A stretch of 46,169 nucleotides of DNA from Pseudocitrobacter vendiensis (GTDB lineage Bacteria > Pseudomonadota > Gammaproteobacteria > Enterobacterales > Enterobacteriaceae). Shown in pieces: positions 31,975 to 39,170 of the stretch. Where the stretch lies: contig NZ_CALSBS010000033.1 of NCBI RefSeq assembly GCF_943590815.1, positions 1 to 46,169 on the forward strand, written 5' to 3'. Numbering within the stretch: position 1 is the first letter of the stretch; every line of letters begins with the position of its first letter. A program made the position numbers and the translations under genes. Below the pieces are notes generated by a model, which was not told the DNA's origin, did no database searches, and worked only from the letters and a program-made list of their open reading frames with translations.

Positions 31975-32438
31975 CCGACTCCACAATACATGCACAGCGG
32001 GCTGTAATGGCGCGTTTCAACGCTGCCGCCAAAAAATACCGTTCCACATATGCCGATCACCGTAACGACCCGTGTAACGGCGAAGCGCTGGAAGCCTGGG
32101 ACAAAGCTACGGCTGAGTTCTCTGCGATGATTGCCAATGATGAATTAAACATCATTGCGGCGCTGTTAGAAGCGCTGGAGGTCACAGAGAACCGGGCTTC
32201 TGCTGCTGAGAAGCGTATTCCTGAGTTGGAAAATGAGATAACCGTGAGCCTGAATGAGATGGCTCGGATTATCCAGAGAGAAACTAAAGCTAAACGCATT
32301 GCTCTACAGAATATAGCCGAGCTGGAATCCCGCACCGTGAAATTGCCTTATCTACCAGACGACTGCGACCGAACGGAAGCGCATTTTAAATACCAAGTTG
32401 CGCTGACTGCCGCTGGCATCAAGTGGGAGGATGTGTGA
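31971..32438 (+). CDS. Ead/Ea22-like accessory protein
   Basis: 155 residues, highly helical with a long coiled coil (IIAALLEALEVTENRASAAEKRIPELENEITVSL, then IQRETKAKRIALQNIAELESR) and a C-terminal SDDCDRTEAHFKYQVALTAAGIKWEDV-like end found in many lambdoid early accessory proteins. It overlaps the exonuclease gene by ATGA. Role unknown; often dispensable. Confidence 0.68.
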   Translation: MTDSTIHAQRAVMARFNAAAKKYRSTYADHRNDPCNGEALEAWDKATAEFSAMIANDELNIIAALLEALEVTENRASAAEKRIPELENEITVSLNEMARIIQRETKAKRIALQNIAELESRTVKLPYLPDDCDRTEAHFKYQVALTAAGIKWEDV

Positions 32439-32439
32439 T

Positions 32440-32799
32440 ATGGCAGATGTTAGCAATGGCCCGGTATCAACATTACCTGGCTGCATTTCTGGTGTGCCGG
32501 CAGGTACTAAATGCGATGAGCATCCCGATCGTGATGCCGTTCGCCGCGTTCAGGGTGAAACAGATTCATTTGGCTGCGAGTATCACGATATGTGCCAGGA
32601 ATGCCACGATGAATATGTACGGGAATCCCAAACTGCCGATTATTCCGGTAAATGCAACTGGTGCGGGAATCATGTTGATCACTTATATCCCCATCGAGAT
32701 ATCGAAGAAGGGAGCTACGGCCGCGTCTATGAAGTGTGCAAACCCTGTATTGATGCTGAACGTCAGCGCGGGGAAGAAGAAGATGAAGAACGGTGGTAA
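32440..32799 (+). CDS. Cysteine-rich zinc-binding-like protein
   Basis: 119 residues from ATG at 32440 with GGAGG upstream (MADVSNGPVSTLPGCISGVP). Cysteine pairs YHDMCQECHDEY, GKCNWCGNHVDH and EVCKPCIDAE suggest two zinc sites. The C-terminus is acidic. No named family recognised; part of the rightward accessory operon. Confidence 0.68.
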   Translation: MADVSNGPVSTLPGCISGVPAGTKCDEHPDRDAVRRVQGETDSFGCEYHDMCQECHDEYVRESQTADYSGKCNWCGNHVDHLYPHRDIEEGSYGRVYEVCKPCIDAERQRGEEEDEERW

Positions 32800-32802
32800 T
32801 GA

Positions 32803-33006
32803 ATGATGGATATAGGCCAGATAAGAGCCAGGCTTCGGGAGTTGTCTGCCGAGTGTTTTCACGCCGCGCGTGAACTTGATCTTGGAGCTGAGCGTACAGA
32901 GTTGTTTTGTCTGCATGACGTTCTACGCAAGCTATCGACCCCAGGTTACGGTGTTGAAGTTCACGATACTATGAATCCGCTTCTGCGCGGCGATGATGAA
33001 GAGTGA
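32803..33006 (+). CDS. Small hypothetical protein
   Basis: 67 residues: MMDIGQIRARLRELSAECFHAARELDLGAERTELFCLHDV, helical, acidic tail GDDEE. ATG at 32803, three bases after the previous stop. Function unknown. Confidence 0.62.
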   Translation: MMDIGQIRARLRELSAECFHAARELDLGAERTELFCLHDVLRKLSTPGYGVEVHDTMNPLLRGDDEE

Positions 33007-33014
33007 GAGGACTA

Positions 33015-33329
33015 ATGTCTAATAACAGACTAACAGAGGGGCAATTACTTTTTCGCCTTCAGGATTTTTATGGTGCAGAACAGGATGCTTTAAAAATTGG
33101 AGACTATGAGTTTGCGCAGGAATGTTCAGACATTGTGAGTGTTATCCGCGAGCTACAGGCGTTTCGTAAGGCTAATAACGCTGGGCCGGTAGCTATGAAA
33201 GACCATGAGCTTCGCGAGCTGGTAAACGCGTTGCTCGATATCGCTGTCGAATATCATGGTACACAGCAGCTGCGCGACCGCATTGCCCGAACCGTAAGCG
33301 CCGCCATGCTTAAAAAGGAGAATAGATAA
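33015..33329 (+). CDS. Small helical accessory protein
   Basis: 104 residues from ATG at 33015 (MSNNRLTEGQLLFRLQDFYG). Two halves, each helical; DHELRELVNALLDIAVEYHGTQQLRDRIARTVSAAMLK forms the C-terminal part common to enterobacterial phage accessory proteins. AGAGG precedes the start. Its stop overlaps the next ATG (TAATG). Confidence 0.66.
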   Translation: MSNNRLTEGQLLFRLQDFYGAEQDALKIGDYEFAQECSDIVSVIRELQAFRKANNAGPVAMKDHELRELVNALLDIAVEYHGTQQLRDRIARTVSAAMLKKENR

Positions 33330-33655
33330 TGGCACTGACACCAGCTGAACGGCAAAAGCGCCGCCGTGAGCGACTGAAAAAAGAAGGAACCACCAGGCGA
33401 GACTGGCTTCTGGAACCAGAAGAACTACGCATGCTGGGTGAGATTTGCGAGCAGCGTCGTCCGGGTCGAACCCCATATGCAGAAAATGAAGTGCTGGGAC
33501 TGTTGATCCGAAAAAATTACAAAGAGCTTCAAAAGAGTCTGGCCGGTTCGTGTGAACGATGTGGAAAGAAACTGCCGGTTTCCGAGTGCCTGTTTGATGG
33601 TGAAGGTTCCTGCCTGTTAACCACGTTAAGGTTGAAGCTGGCAATTAAAGCGTGA
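33329..33655 (+). CDS. Basic protein with C-terminal zinc knuckle
   Basis: 108 residues. A strongly basic N-terminus (TPAERQKRRRERLKKEGTTRR) is followed by a ribbon-like region (LLEPEELRMLGEICEQRRPGRTPYAENEVLGLLIR) and CERCGKKLPVSECLF, a two-plus-one cysteine knuckle. Probably nucleic-acid binding. The stop codon lies inside the palindrome at 33651-33664. Confidence 0.66.
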   Translation: MALTPAERQKRRRERLKKEGTTRRDWLLEPEELRMLGEICEQRRPGRTPYAENEVLGLLIRKNYKELQKSLAGSCERCGKKLPVSECLFDGEGSCLLTTLRLKLAIKA

Positions 33656-33664
33656 CTGGTCACG
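33651..33664. promoter_or_regulatory. Palindrome CGTGACTGGTCACG, copy 3
   Basis: Third exact copy of the 14-bp core, between the stop of the basic zinc-knuckle gene and the Shine-Dalgarno (GGAGGG) of the winged-helix-like gene at 33676. It could act as an operator or as an mRNA structure near the ribosome site. Confidence 0.5.
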
Positions 33665-33675
33665 GAGGGTTAAAA

Positions 33676-33897
33676 ATGGATAAAAGTGCATTACTCCTTG
33701 AACGGCTTCGGCAGCGAACTGAAAACAGTATGGCCAGCGGAGGAGATGGTTTTATTTTTGCTTCAATGCTTGCGTTCGACGTAGGCCTGAGCACCAGAAC
33801 GGTTCGGGGAATGTTGGATTCTGCTGTTCGGTGCGGCATCCTGGAAAAAAAGGAGCGCGGGGTTGGTCGTGCACATAAGTACCGGACTATTCAGTGA
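33676..33897 (+). CDS. Winged-helix-like small regulator
   Basis: 73 residues from ATG at 33676 (MDKSALLLERLRQRTENSMA), with GGAGGG upstream. The pattern FIFASMLAFDVGLSTRTVRGMLDSAVRCGILEKKERG followed by RAHKYRTIQ is that of a winged helix with a beta wing. A longer ORF from 33652 is not favoured. DNA target unknown; the palindrome just upstream is a candidate. Confidence 0.66.
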   Translation: MDKSALLLERLRQRTENSMASGGDGFIFASMLAFDVGLSTRTVRGMLDSAVRCGILEKKERGVGRAHKYRTIQ

Positions 33898-33946
33898 ATT
33901 AACTAAAAAAATTGTCGAAATTTGGCTGTATCGTTTGCGGATATAT

Positions 33947-33962
33947 CTGTAATTATATACAG
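33947..33962. promoter_or_regulatory. LexA box upstream of antC-like gene
   Basis: CTGTAATTATATACAG matches the LexA consensus CTGT-N8-ACAG with an AT-rich spacer. It ends next to TATAAT (33963-33968), a candidate -10, and lies 24 bases before the ATG at 33986. It makes the downstream gene a probable SOS gene. Confidence 0.82.
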
Positions 33963-33985
33963 TATAATAAACCTTGGTAGATTAA

Positions 33986-34213
33986 ATGGTATACGATTCA
34001 ATGACAGATGCAGCCGTATCATGTTGTGAAAAACTTGATTCTCAGCTAAGCGATCTTGACGCTGTCCTGGATATGGTGAGCACCGTTATGGCCTCACCAG
34101 AGGCCAGTCTGCATATTAATGAAGCGACACGACTTCTCCGCATGTCCCGTGGGATAGTCCACAGGTGTAAAGATGTGGTTGCGGTTGAGCGTAGTCGTCA
34201 GGCATGCGATTAA
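33986..34213 (+). CDS. antC: Probable SOS-induced antirepressor, AntC-like
   Basis: 75 residues, all helical: SCCEKLDSQLSDLDAVLDMVSTVMASPEASLHINEATRLLRMSRGIVHRCKDV. A LexA box overlaps the promoter. In N15 the antirepressor AntC is under LexA control and inactivates CB by contact. This gene has the right size, regulation and place, next to the gp48/gp49-type toxin-antitoxin pair. The CB-like repressor here lacks the self-cleavage dyad, which requires such a protein. It resembles the 76-residue product at 22012. ATG at 34001 is an alternative start. Name by analogy, not by clear homology. Confidence 0.68.
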   Translation: MVYDSMTDAAVSCCEKLDSQLSDLDAVLDMVSTVMASPEASLHINEATRLLRMSRGIVHRCKDVVAVERSRQACD

Positions 34214-34269
34214 AGGGAAAGGAGATATCCCCTTTCCCTTGCTATGAACAAAGTCGATTCCTGATCTAA

Positions 34270-34557
34270 TTAATAGACCGCGTGAATATCAATGCTTGCA
34301 CCGCAAGCCTTAGCGTATCGAGAAAGCGTTTTCATGCTTGCACCGAGAGGGTTGCTTTCCAGGCGGCTAATAGCTGACGGTTGCAGTCCCATACGTTCTG
34401 CCACCGCTGATTTAGTCAGGCCAGCTTTCTCTCTCATTTCATACAGCATTTCAACCATAGCCAGCTCTTTGTCGGCTTCCTCATAGCCCCGGATAGCCTC
34501 CGGGGTGTTGAGCAGTTTTTCTTTAACCTGGTTAAACGGGATGCCTTTTACTTTCAT
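34270..34557 (-). CDS. Antitoxin, HigA-like (XRE helix-turn-helix)
   Basis: 95 residues. MKVKGIPFNQVKEKLLNTPEAIRGYEEADKELAMVEMLYEMREKAGLTKSAVAERMGLQPSAISRLESNPLGA holds a toxin-contact N-terminus and an XRE DNA-binding domain. It follows the toxin gene by one-base overlap and should neutralise it and repress the operon. N15 carries a similar pair (genes 48 and 49). Confidence 0.9.
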   Translation of the reverse strand: MKVKGIPFNQVKEKLLNTPEAIRGYEEADKELAMVEMLYEMREKAGLTKSAVAERMGLQPSAISRLESNPLGASMKTLSRYAKACGASIDIHAVY

Positions 34558-34868
34558 CAGCTCATCTCCTTCAGACGCGTTCTGGCGATATCAATTGCCT
34601 TAGCAGGTGTTTTTTGCGTCTTTTTAACAAACGCATGTAGTAGATAAATTTCGTTGCCGGCTGCGTAGGCGTACAACGTTCTTGCTATGTTTTTATCCCC
34701 TACCCTTAGTTCGAAAAGGCCACCGCCAATAACGCGGCTATGAGGCATTTTCATTTTGTTACCTTCACTTTCCAGTCTCTCGATCAGCCGGGTCATACGA
34801 CCACGTAGCTCATCAGGTAGTTCTTGTAGCTCATCCAGCGCTGCCGGGTGGGTTATCACGTTAAACAT
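34557..34868 (-). CDS. Toxin, RelE/HigB-type (Gp49-like)
   Basis: 103 residues: MFNVITHPAALDELQELPDELRGRMTRLIERLES, FELRVGDKNIARTLYAYAAGNEIYLLHAFVKKTQKTPAKAIDIARTRL. This is the phage-derived Gp49-like / HigB family of ribosome-dependent mRNA interferases, with the typical FELR and FVKKTQKTP motifs. The toxin-first order fits HigBA. It probably helps keep the linear plasmid. The promoter region is in the AT-rich 34869-34950. Confidence 0.9.
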   Translation of the reverse strand: MFNVITHPAALDELQELPDELRGRMTRLIERLESEGNKMKMPHSRVIGGGLFELRVGDKNIARTLYAYAAGNEIYLLHAFVKKTQKTPAKAIDIARTRLKEMS

Positions 34869-35034
34869 AGTATAGCCTCCTGATGTAGAAAATATACCAA
34901 AAACGGAAATTTACCGCAATAAAGAAATTTCACTAAAAAGATAAAAATAACACTGGATGTGTTTAGCAGGCAGAGTTACAGTTCGTGTCGTTGAGAGGGG
35001 AAAAGCCCATAACCGCATGAATTTGGAGAAGATT

Positions 35035-35256
35035 GTGAACTATCAAGGCAACGAAAAAATGCGTCAGGACGCAGCGGAAATTTCTAACGAGCTGTATGAG
35101 TTGTGGCAGAAAGTAAAACGCTTCGAACGTGAATACAGCTTCAACAGCAAGGACCTGACAGACCGCTTGGCTGGGCGTCTGGTTGGCACGATGGAACCGA
35201 AGCTGGCCGAACTGAATAGCTTCATGGCCGATGTTGATTACCAGTTTGAAGATTAA
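35035..35256 (+). CDS. Hypothetical protein
   Basis: 73 residues from GTG at 35035 (GGAG 8 bases upstream), reading MNYQGNEKMRQDAAEISNEL and helical throughout (ELWQKVKRFEREYSFNSKDLTDRLAGRL). The ORF is open upstream to 34957, with ATG at 35017 an alternative but without a ribosome site. No family recognised. Confidence 0.58.
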   Translation: MNYQGNEKMRQDAAEISNELYELWQKVKRFEREYSFNSKDLTDRLAGRLVGTMEPKLAELNSFMADVDYQFED

Positions 35257-35267
35257 GGAGTAACGCG

Positions 35268-35495
35268 GTGAACGTTAAAGAGATTCGGCAGAATATGACT
35301 GAAGCAGCGTTAAGTGTAGAGACTGTAATGCGTGGGCATCCACGCATTAGCCTGAAAGAATTAAGTGATGCCTGCTGCTTAAGCCAGACGGCGGTTGAAT
35401 TTATCGTTGAGCAGATGGTTTGTTTGGGTGTCGCACAACGCGGTGCTTTCGGGCGGTACTCACTTACGGTTGAGTATAAAAACGGAATTTTCTGA
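35268..35495 (+). CDS. Small helix-turn-helix-like protein
   Basis: 75 residues starting at GTG with AAGGAG upstream. MRGHPRISLKELSDACCLSQTAVEFIVEQMVCLGVAQRGAFGRY has the pattern of a winged helix. Possibly a regulator; target unknown. The first partition site after it begins 5 bases past the stop. Confidence 0.62.
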   Translation: MNVKEIRQNMTEAALSVETVMRGHPRISLKELSDACCLSQTAVEFIVEQMVCLGVAQRGAFGRYSLTVEYKNGIF

Positions 35496-35499
35496 GAGT

Positions 35500-35517
35500 G
35501 TGCGACCACGGTCGCAC
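35500..35517. other. parS: Probable SopB-binding partition site 4
   Basis: GTGCGACCACGGTCGCAC, perfect palindrome, extending one more pair to 20 bp (35499-35518). Intergenic, after the 75-residue gene. Confidence 0.82.
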
Positions 35518-35602
35518 AGAATAAAAACGAAAAAGGTTGGCAAAACAGCTATTTTTAGGTATCGTTTTTCTAAGTTGGGTGTTTTGCGCCTGACGTCCGA
35601 AC

Positions 35603-35625
35603 AACCGCCTACGGGCGGTTTTTTT
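35603..35625 (+). terminator. Intrinsic terminator upstream of methyltransferase
   Basis: AACCGCC and GGCGGTT pair over TACG, followed by a T-run. It closes the accessory operon. The remaining bases to 35762 hold a 14-bp palindrome (GCGATGCGCATCGC, 35715-35728) and no clear gene. Confidence 0.8.
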
Positions 35626-35762
35626 GTGCCTGAAAAAAGTGGGCGCGGGACAAGTTGCAGCTTATCCCGCGGTCAACCCATGCCAGAGGTATAGGCTGAA
35701 CCCAAAGCCCACCCGCGATGCGCATCGCAGGGTTAGCTTACCCAGGCAGAAACATAATAGCT

Positions 35763-36833
35763 ATGTTAAAAACTACACAAATCAATGGAGCGCAGCTCGT
35801 TTGCGCAGATTCTCTGCAATTCATCAAAACCATCCCCGACAATTCCGTAAACCTGATCGTGACCGACCCACCCTATTTCGGCGTGAAGTCGAACGCGTGG
35901 GACAACCAGTGGGATAACGATGCCGATTTTTTAGGCTGGATTGACGAGTTTCTTGCGGAGTTCTGGCGGATACTGGCCCCGAACGGCAGTTTGTATATGT
36001 TTACCGGTTCGCGGCTGGCATCAAAGATAGAACTGCTTACCAGCGATCGTTTCAACGTTCTGAACCATATCACCTGGGCAAAACCAAGTGGCATATGGCG
36101 TGGGTGCCATAAAGAAAGTCTAAGGGCTTACTTCCCGGCAACCGAGCGCATTATGTTTGCAGAACACTACGGCGCATCCGGTTATGCGAAAGGTCAGTCA
36201 GGTTACGCGAGCAAATGCGCAGAGTTGCGGAAAGATGTTTTTTCCCCGTTGATTGAATCATTTGCGTCAGCTCGACGTCAGCTGGGGATTTCGGCAGCGG
36301 ATATTAACACCGCGACGGGAAAACAGATGTGTTCGCATTGGTTTTCGGCATCGCAGTGGCGGTTGCCGGCGCTGGATGACTTTAATAAGTTGCACGAGTT
36401 GTTCCGGCAGCGTGCTGAAGCCCTCGGTGTTCCATGCCCTTCGCCTTTTAATGTTGGGTATGGAGAACATGAAAAGCGCTATGCCGACCTTAAATCACGC
36501 TATGACGTGGTTAAGGGCCAATATGACGATCTAAAGGCCCAATATGAAAACTTGCGTCGACCGTTCTCTGTGACAGCGGATGTCCCCTATACCGATGTCT
36601 GGGAATTCCCGCCTGTGCAGTATTACCCTGGTAAACATCCTTGTGAGAAGCCGGCTGCGATGATGGAACACATTATCAGCAGCAGCTCTCGCCCTGGTGA
36701 TGTAGTCGCGGACTTCTTCATGGGATCTGGTTCAACCGTTAAAGCTGCGTTGAAGCTGGGCCGTCAGGCGATAGGTGTTGAGATCGAAGAAGAGCGCTTT
36801 TTACAAACGGTCTCCGAAATAGAAAAAATTTAA
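35763..36833 (+). CDS. DNA methyltransferase, amino (N6-A or N4-C) type
   Basis: 356 residues from ATG at 35763. Catalytic motif IV is VTDPPYFGVKSNAW near residue 35, and the AdoMet-binding motif I (DFFMGSGSTVKAALKLGRQAIGVEIE) is at the C-terminus, which is the beta-class order with the target-recognition region between. CHKESLRAYFPATERIMFAEHYG follows the N-terminal part. No restriction partner is seen, so it is an orphan methylase that may protect phage DNA or change regulation. Recognition sequence cannot be told. Confidence 0.92.
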   Translation: MLKTTQINGAQLVCADSLQFIKTIPDNSVNLIVTDPPYFGVKSNAWDNQWDNDADFLGWIDEFLAEFWRILAPNGSLYMFTGSRLASKIELLTSDRFNVLNHITWAKPSGIWRGCHKESLRAYFPATERIMFAEHYGASGYAKGQSGYASKCAELRKDVFSPLIESFASARRQLGISAADINTATGKQMCSHWFSASQWRLPALDDFNKLHELFRQRAEALGVPCPSPFNVGYGEHEKRYADLKSRYDVVKGQYDDLKAQYENLRRPFSVTADVPYTDVWEFPPVQYYPGKHPCEKPAAMMEHIISSSSRPGDVVADFFMGSGSTVKAALKLGRQAIGVEIEEERFLQTVSEIEKI

Positions 36834-36837
36834 CGAC

Positions 36838-36865
36838 AGGCCTCGCGTTATGCGGGGCTTTCTCA
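36838..36865 (+). terminator. Weak terminator after methyltransferase
   Basis: GCCTCGCG and TGCGGGGC form an imperfect stem around TTA, followed by TTTC. Lies between the methylase stop and the next GTG. Confidence 0.5.
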
Positions 36866-36882
36866 AATAAAGGGAGTGTTAA

Positions 36883-37176
36883 GTGGAAAAAAATCAGAAT
36901 GGCTGCCAAATACTGCCAGTAGCTAAAGACTTCAAATTTTGTCTGGGTCAGTTGGTTAATCTGCGTATCAGTGATGAATGGGGCGAAGTTCAGGCCCGTG
37001 CGCAGTATCTCAACGGTGAGAATCAGTACCTTGTGTATTATCAGGCCGCTGATAAATGCGCGACTCAGCGTTGGTACTCAGAATCGCAGTTGGTGGCGGT
37101 AGAAGACGATCGCTCTCCGGGTATGCCGGTTTTTGGCTGCGTAGAGCTGCCTGAAGGTGCAACCGTAGAAGATTAA
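36883..37176 (+). CDS. Conserved hypothetical protein
   Basis: 97 residues from GTG with GGGAG upstream. KDFKFCLGQLVNLRISDEWGEVQARAQYLNGENQYLVYYQ and TQRWYSESQLVAVED suggest a small SH3-like beta barrel. Located between methylase and lysis genes. No function recognised. Confidence 0.68.
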   Translation: MEKNQNGCQILPVAKDFKFCLGQLVNLRISDEWGEVQARAQYLNGENQYLVYYQAADKCATQRWYSESQLVAVEDDRSPGMPVFGCVELPEGATVED

Positions 37177-37318
37177 TCATTACAGAAGCTCCTGCGTAGG
37201 GGCTTCGATAATGTTTATCCCGGCAAGCGGATAACTCAATCAATATCCCTGAGAGGGGATAACTCTTAGCCTCGCAATAGCGGGGCTTTTTAATGCCCGC
37301 CGCGCGGGTGGCGGAGTC
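37177..37318. other. Intergenic stretch with two hairpins before holin gene
   Basis: Hairpin arms AGAAGCTCC/…GGGGCTTC (37185-37208) and GCCTCGC/GCGGGGC (37270-37288), the second followed by TTTTTAA, so a likely terminator. Both could be targets of Q antitermination before the lysis genes. Confidence 0.5.
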
Positions 37319-37630
37319 ATGAACACAGCTATCGAATACGGAAATCCTGATCTCTGGCTGGTTCTGCTCATGATCTCAGCTGGAGTGGTATCAAGCGCTT
37401 TGTTGTCTGATACCCCTTTGAACCTGCGACGTCTTACAGGTGACGTTATACGGGGGGTGATTGTTGCAATCATCCTTTGGGCATACGGAATTATGGGCAA
37501 CGTTTCAATTTTGAAGGTTATTACCCTCGCAGGCCTGTCAGCCATTGCCTGGCCTCATACCGTCAATGAAATCACCAGATTCGCAAAAAACACAATCAGC
37601 CGAATTTTCGGCGGGAGAAATAAACGATGA
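37319..37630 (+). CDS. Holin-like membrane protein
   Basis: 103 residues with three probable membrane helices (LWLVLLMISAGVVSSALL, GVIVAIILWAYGIMGNVSIL, VITLAGLSAIAWP) and a basic C-terminus (RIFGGRNKR). Position directly before the endolysin with a 4-base ATGA overlap supports holin. It would time the formation of membrane holes. Confidence 0.8.
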   Translation: MNTAIEYGNPDLWLVLLMISAGVVSSALLSDTPLNLRRLTGDVIRGVIVAIILWAYGIMGNVSILKVITLAGLSAIAWPHTVNEITRFAKNTISRIFGGRNKR

Positions 37631-38118
37631 ATTATGGGCTGGTCCGCAAACAGGATGCTGTTTGCTATGCCGAGGCTGTCTGCGACGTAATCGGCCACGG
37701 GAAAAATAATGCAGCTGTTTTGCTGTGTGTGGAAACCGCTGCTGCCGAAACGTTGCTGGGTGAATATTCAGATCCAACCCCAACCAGTGCAGGCACTGGT
37801 TTAACGCAAGTTGATCCGGGAACGTTCGAATGGCTTCGTGATAAGTACAAAAGCAGCCGCTATGCCGGCACGCTGCTGAAAGAGTTTGGTGTTGACCTGA
37901 GCCGAACCGTTTATCAGGAGCTGAGAACGTCCCCTCTGCTGGCGATGCTGTTTTGCCGTCTGCGTTACCTGGCTGTTCCTGAGTCAATCCCTACGACCCG
38001 TGAAGGTCGGGCCAGCTACTGGAAGAAGTATTACAACACCTCGGCAGGCAAAGGCACGCCGCAGGATTATATCGATAAATGCCAGCGTGCTGGCGTTGAC
38101 GCGCTATTCAAGCAGTGA
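37627..38118 (+). CDS. Endolysin (lysozyme-like)
   Basis: 163 residues. CVETAAAETLLGEYSDPTPTSAGTGLTQVDPGTFEWLRD has a Glu next to an active-site-like loop and the GxGLxQxD pattern of lysozyme-fold glycosidases or transglycosylases; AGKGTPQDYIDKCQRA follows at the C-terminus. No signal peptide, so export needs the holin. The family is not certain beyond the fold. Confidence 0.8.
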   Translation: MNYGLVRKQDAVCYAEAVCDVIGHGKNNAAVLLCVETAAAETLLGEYSDPTPTSAGTGLTQVDPGTFEWLRDKYKSSRYAGTLLKEFGVDLSRTVYQELRTSPLLAMLFCRLRYLAVPESIPTTREGRASYWKKYYNTSAGKGTPQDYIDKCQRAGVDALFKQ

Positions 38119-38131
38119 AGCGCAAGGAGTA

Positions 38132-38599
38132 ATGATGAACAGTTTAAAACGAATTGCTAAAGCCTGGCTGCTGATGAATGTCACTTTTGGTCTTCTTATT
38201 TTTGCGACGCAGCCGGCGCTGGCCAGTGACGATTACGATCTTGATTCCCTGATTCATCTGCTTCCCCCTGGCTGGGCCAGTGGTGTAACAGGGGTGTTTA
38301 TCGTTCTTTATGCCGTGGCGCAGCTGCGTGCCGTTCTGCCACCTTCTGTGACTGGCCGTATTCCGGTGGTCATTATGAAGATTCTGGACTTCGTAGCCGC
38401 GAATTACGCGCATGCGCGTAATGCCGATGCCGCCAGAAAAGTTGCACAGGAAGCAGCCAGGGCAAATGGACCATCGGATGATGAATTCCGTGTGATGGTG
38501 GAAACGGCCAAAAACAAAGGGGAACTGCGTGGAAGTCGTATTGAAAGTGCTGGCACTGATACTGGAGATGACGGTTCAGGCAGTAAAAACCCACAGTGA
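38132..38599 (+). CDS. Lysis-module membrane protein with signal peptide
   Basis: 155 residues from ATG at 38132, AAGGAG upstream; ATG at 38135 is equivalent. MMNSLKRIAKAWLLMNVTFG and LLIFATQPALASDDYDLD form a signal peptide or first helix with an ALA-SD cleavage-like site. GWASGVTGVFIVLYAVAQLRAVL is a second helix, and the C-terminus is a soluble, charged tail. Position after the endolysin suggests an accessory lysis or holin-control function. The C-terminal end overlaps the next gene. Confidence 0.65.
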   Translation: MMNSLKRIAKAWLLMNVTFGLLIFATQPALASDDYDLDSLIHLLPPGWASGVTGVFIVLYAVAQLRAVLPPSVTGRIPVVIMKILDFVAANYAHARNADAARKVAQEAARANGPSDDEFRVMVETAKNKGELRGSRIESAGTDTGDDGSGSKNPQ

Positions 38600-38732
38600 T
38601 GATGAACGGCAGCAGAGGATAGATTATGCGCGAAATAATCCCGCTGATTATCTGCGCCGTTTTGGCAGGGTGCGAGTCGTCGACCCCGATATTGGCTCCG
38701 AGTCCGTGCGCAGCAGAGAAACCGAAGATTGA
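38529..38732 (+). CDS. Possible inner-membrane spanin
   Basis: 67 residues from GTG, overlapping the previous gene by 71 bases in another frame. MEVVLKVLALILEMTVQAVK is a membrane-like helix, then RQQRIDYARNNPADYLRRFGRVRV. The RNNPADYLRRFG pattern occurs in small Rz-like phage proteins. The overlapping lipoprotein ORF downstream fits an Rz/Rz1 arrangement. It is short for an i-spanin, so the call is tentative. Confidence 0.58.
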   Translation: MEVVLKVLALILEMTVQAVKTHSDDERQQRIDYARNNPADYLRRFGRVRVVDPDIGSESVRSRETED

Positions 38733-38835
38733 TATCACTCATATCGATGGTTACTTCGTTATTTCTGATGATGACATGGGGCAAATAACTGGATACATAT
38801 CGGCCCTTGAAGCCGGTTGTATCGCTCCAAAATAA
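38626..38835 (+). CDS. Outer-membrane spanin-like lipoprotein
   Basis: 69 residues: MREIIPLIICAVLAGCESST carries a lipobox (LAGC) with Ser-rich positions after the cysteine, so probable outer-membrane sorting, then a Pro-rich start of the mature chain. It overlaps the 67-residue ORF by 107 bases in another frame, as Rz1 overlaps Rz. Needed for outer-membrane disruption if it is a spanin. Confidence 0.7.
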   Translation: MREIIPLIICAVLAGCESSTPILAPSPCAAEKPKIDITHIDGYFVISDDDMGQITGYISALEAGCIAPK

Positions 38836-38844
38836 AGGGATGAA

Positions 38845-39159
38845 ATGAAAGTTTATATTGCCGGGCCAATGACGGGTCGTGAAGATTTTAACCGTAACGC
38901 TTTCAATAAAGAGGCTGAACGTTTAGCCCGTCATGGTCATACCGTTCTTAACCCAGCTAGTTTGCCTGATGGGCTTGAGCAGCGTGAATATATGGATATT
39001 TGCTTTGCGATGCTCCGCTGCGCTGACGCGATCCTGATGCTTCCTGGCTGGCAGACATCCTCCGGGGCTACAGCTGAGTACCATTATGCGTACAAGATGG
39101 AGCTACCTGTTTATTCAACGCTTCATTACCCACCTGTGGCACCGATTGTAGCGGCATAA
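38845..39159 (+). CDS. DUF4406 / nucleoside deoxyribosyltransferase-like protein
   Basis: 104 residues: MKVYIAGPMTGREDFNRNAFNKEAERLARHGHTVLNPASLPDGL, then MLRCADAILMLPGWQTSSGATAEYHYAYKMELPV. The YIAGPM start, the D-A-I-L-ML-PGW segment and GA..E...A mark the family. Found in many phages; actual substrate unknown. Confidence 0.9.
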   Translation: MKVYIAGPMTGREDFNRNAFNKEAERLARHGHTVLNPASLPDGLEQREYMDICFAMLRCADAILMLPGWQTSSGATAEYHYAYKMELPVYSTLHYPPVAPIVAA

Positions 39160-39170
39160 AGGAGATGGGG

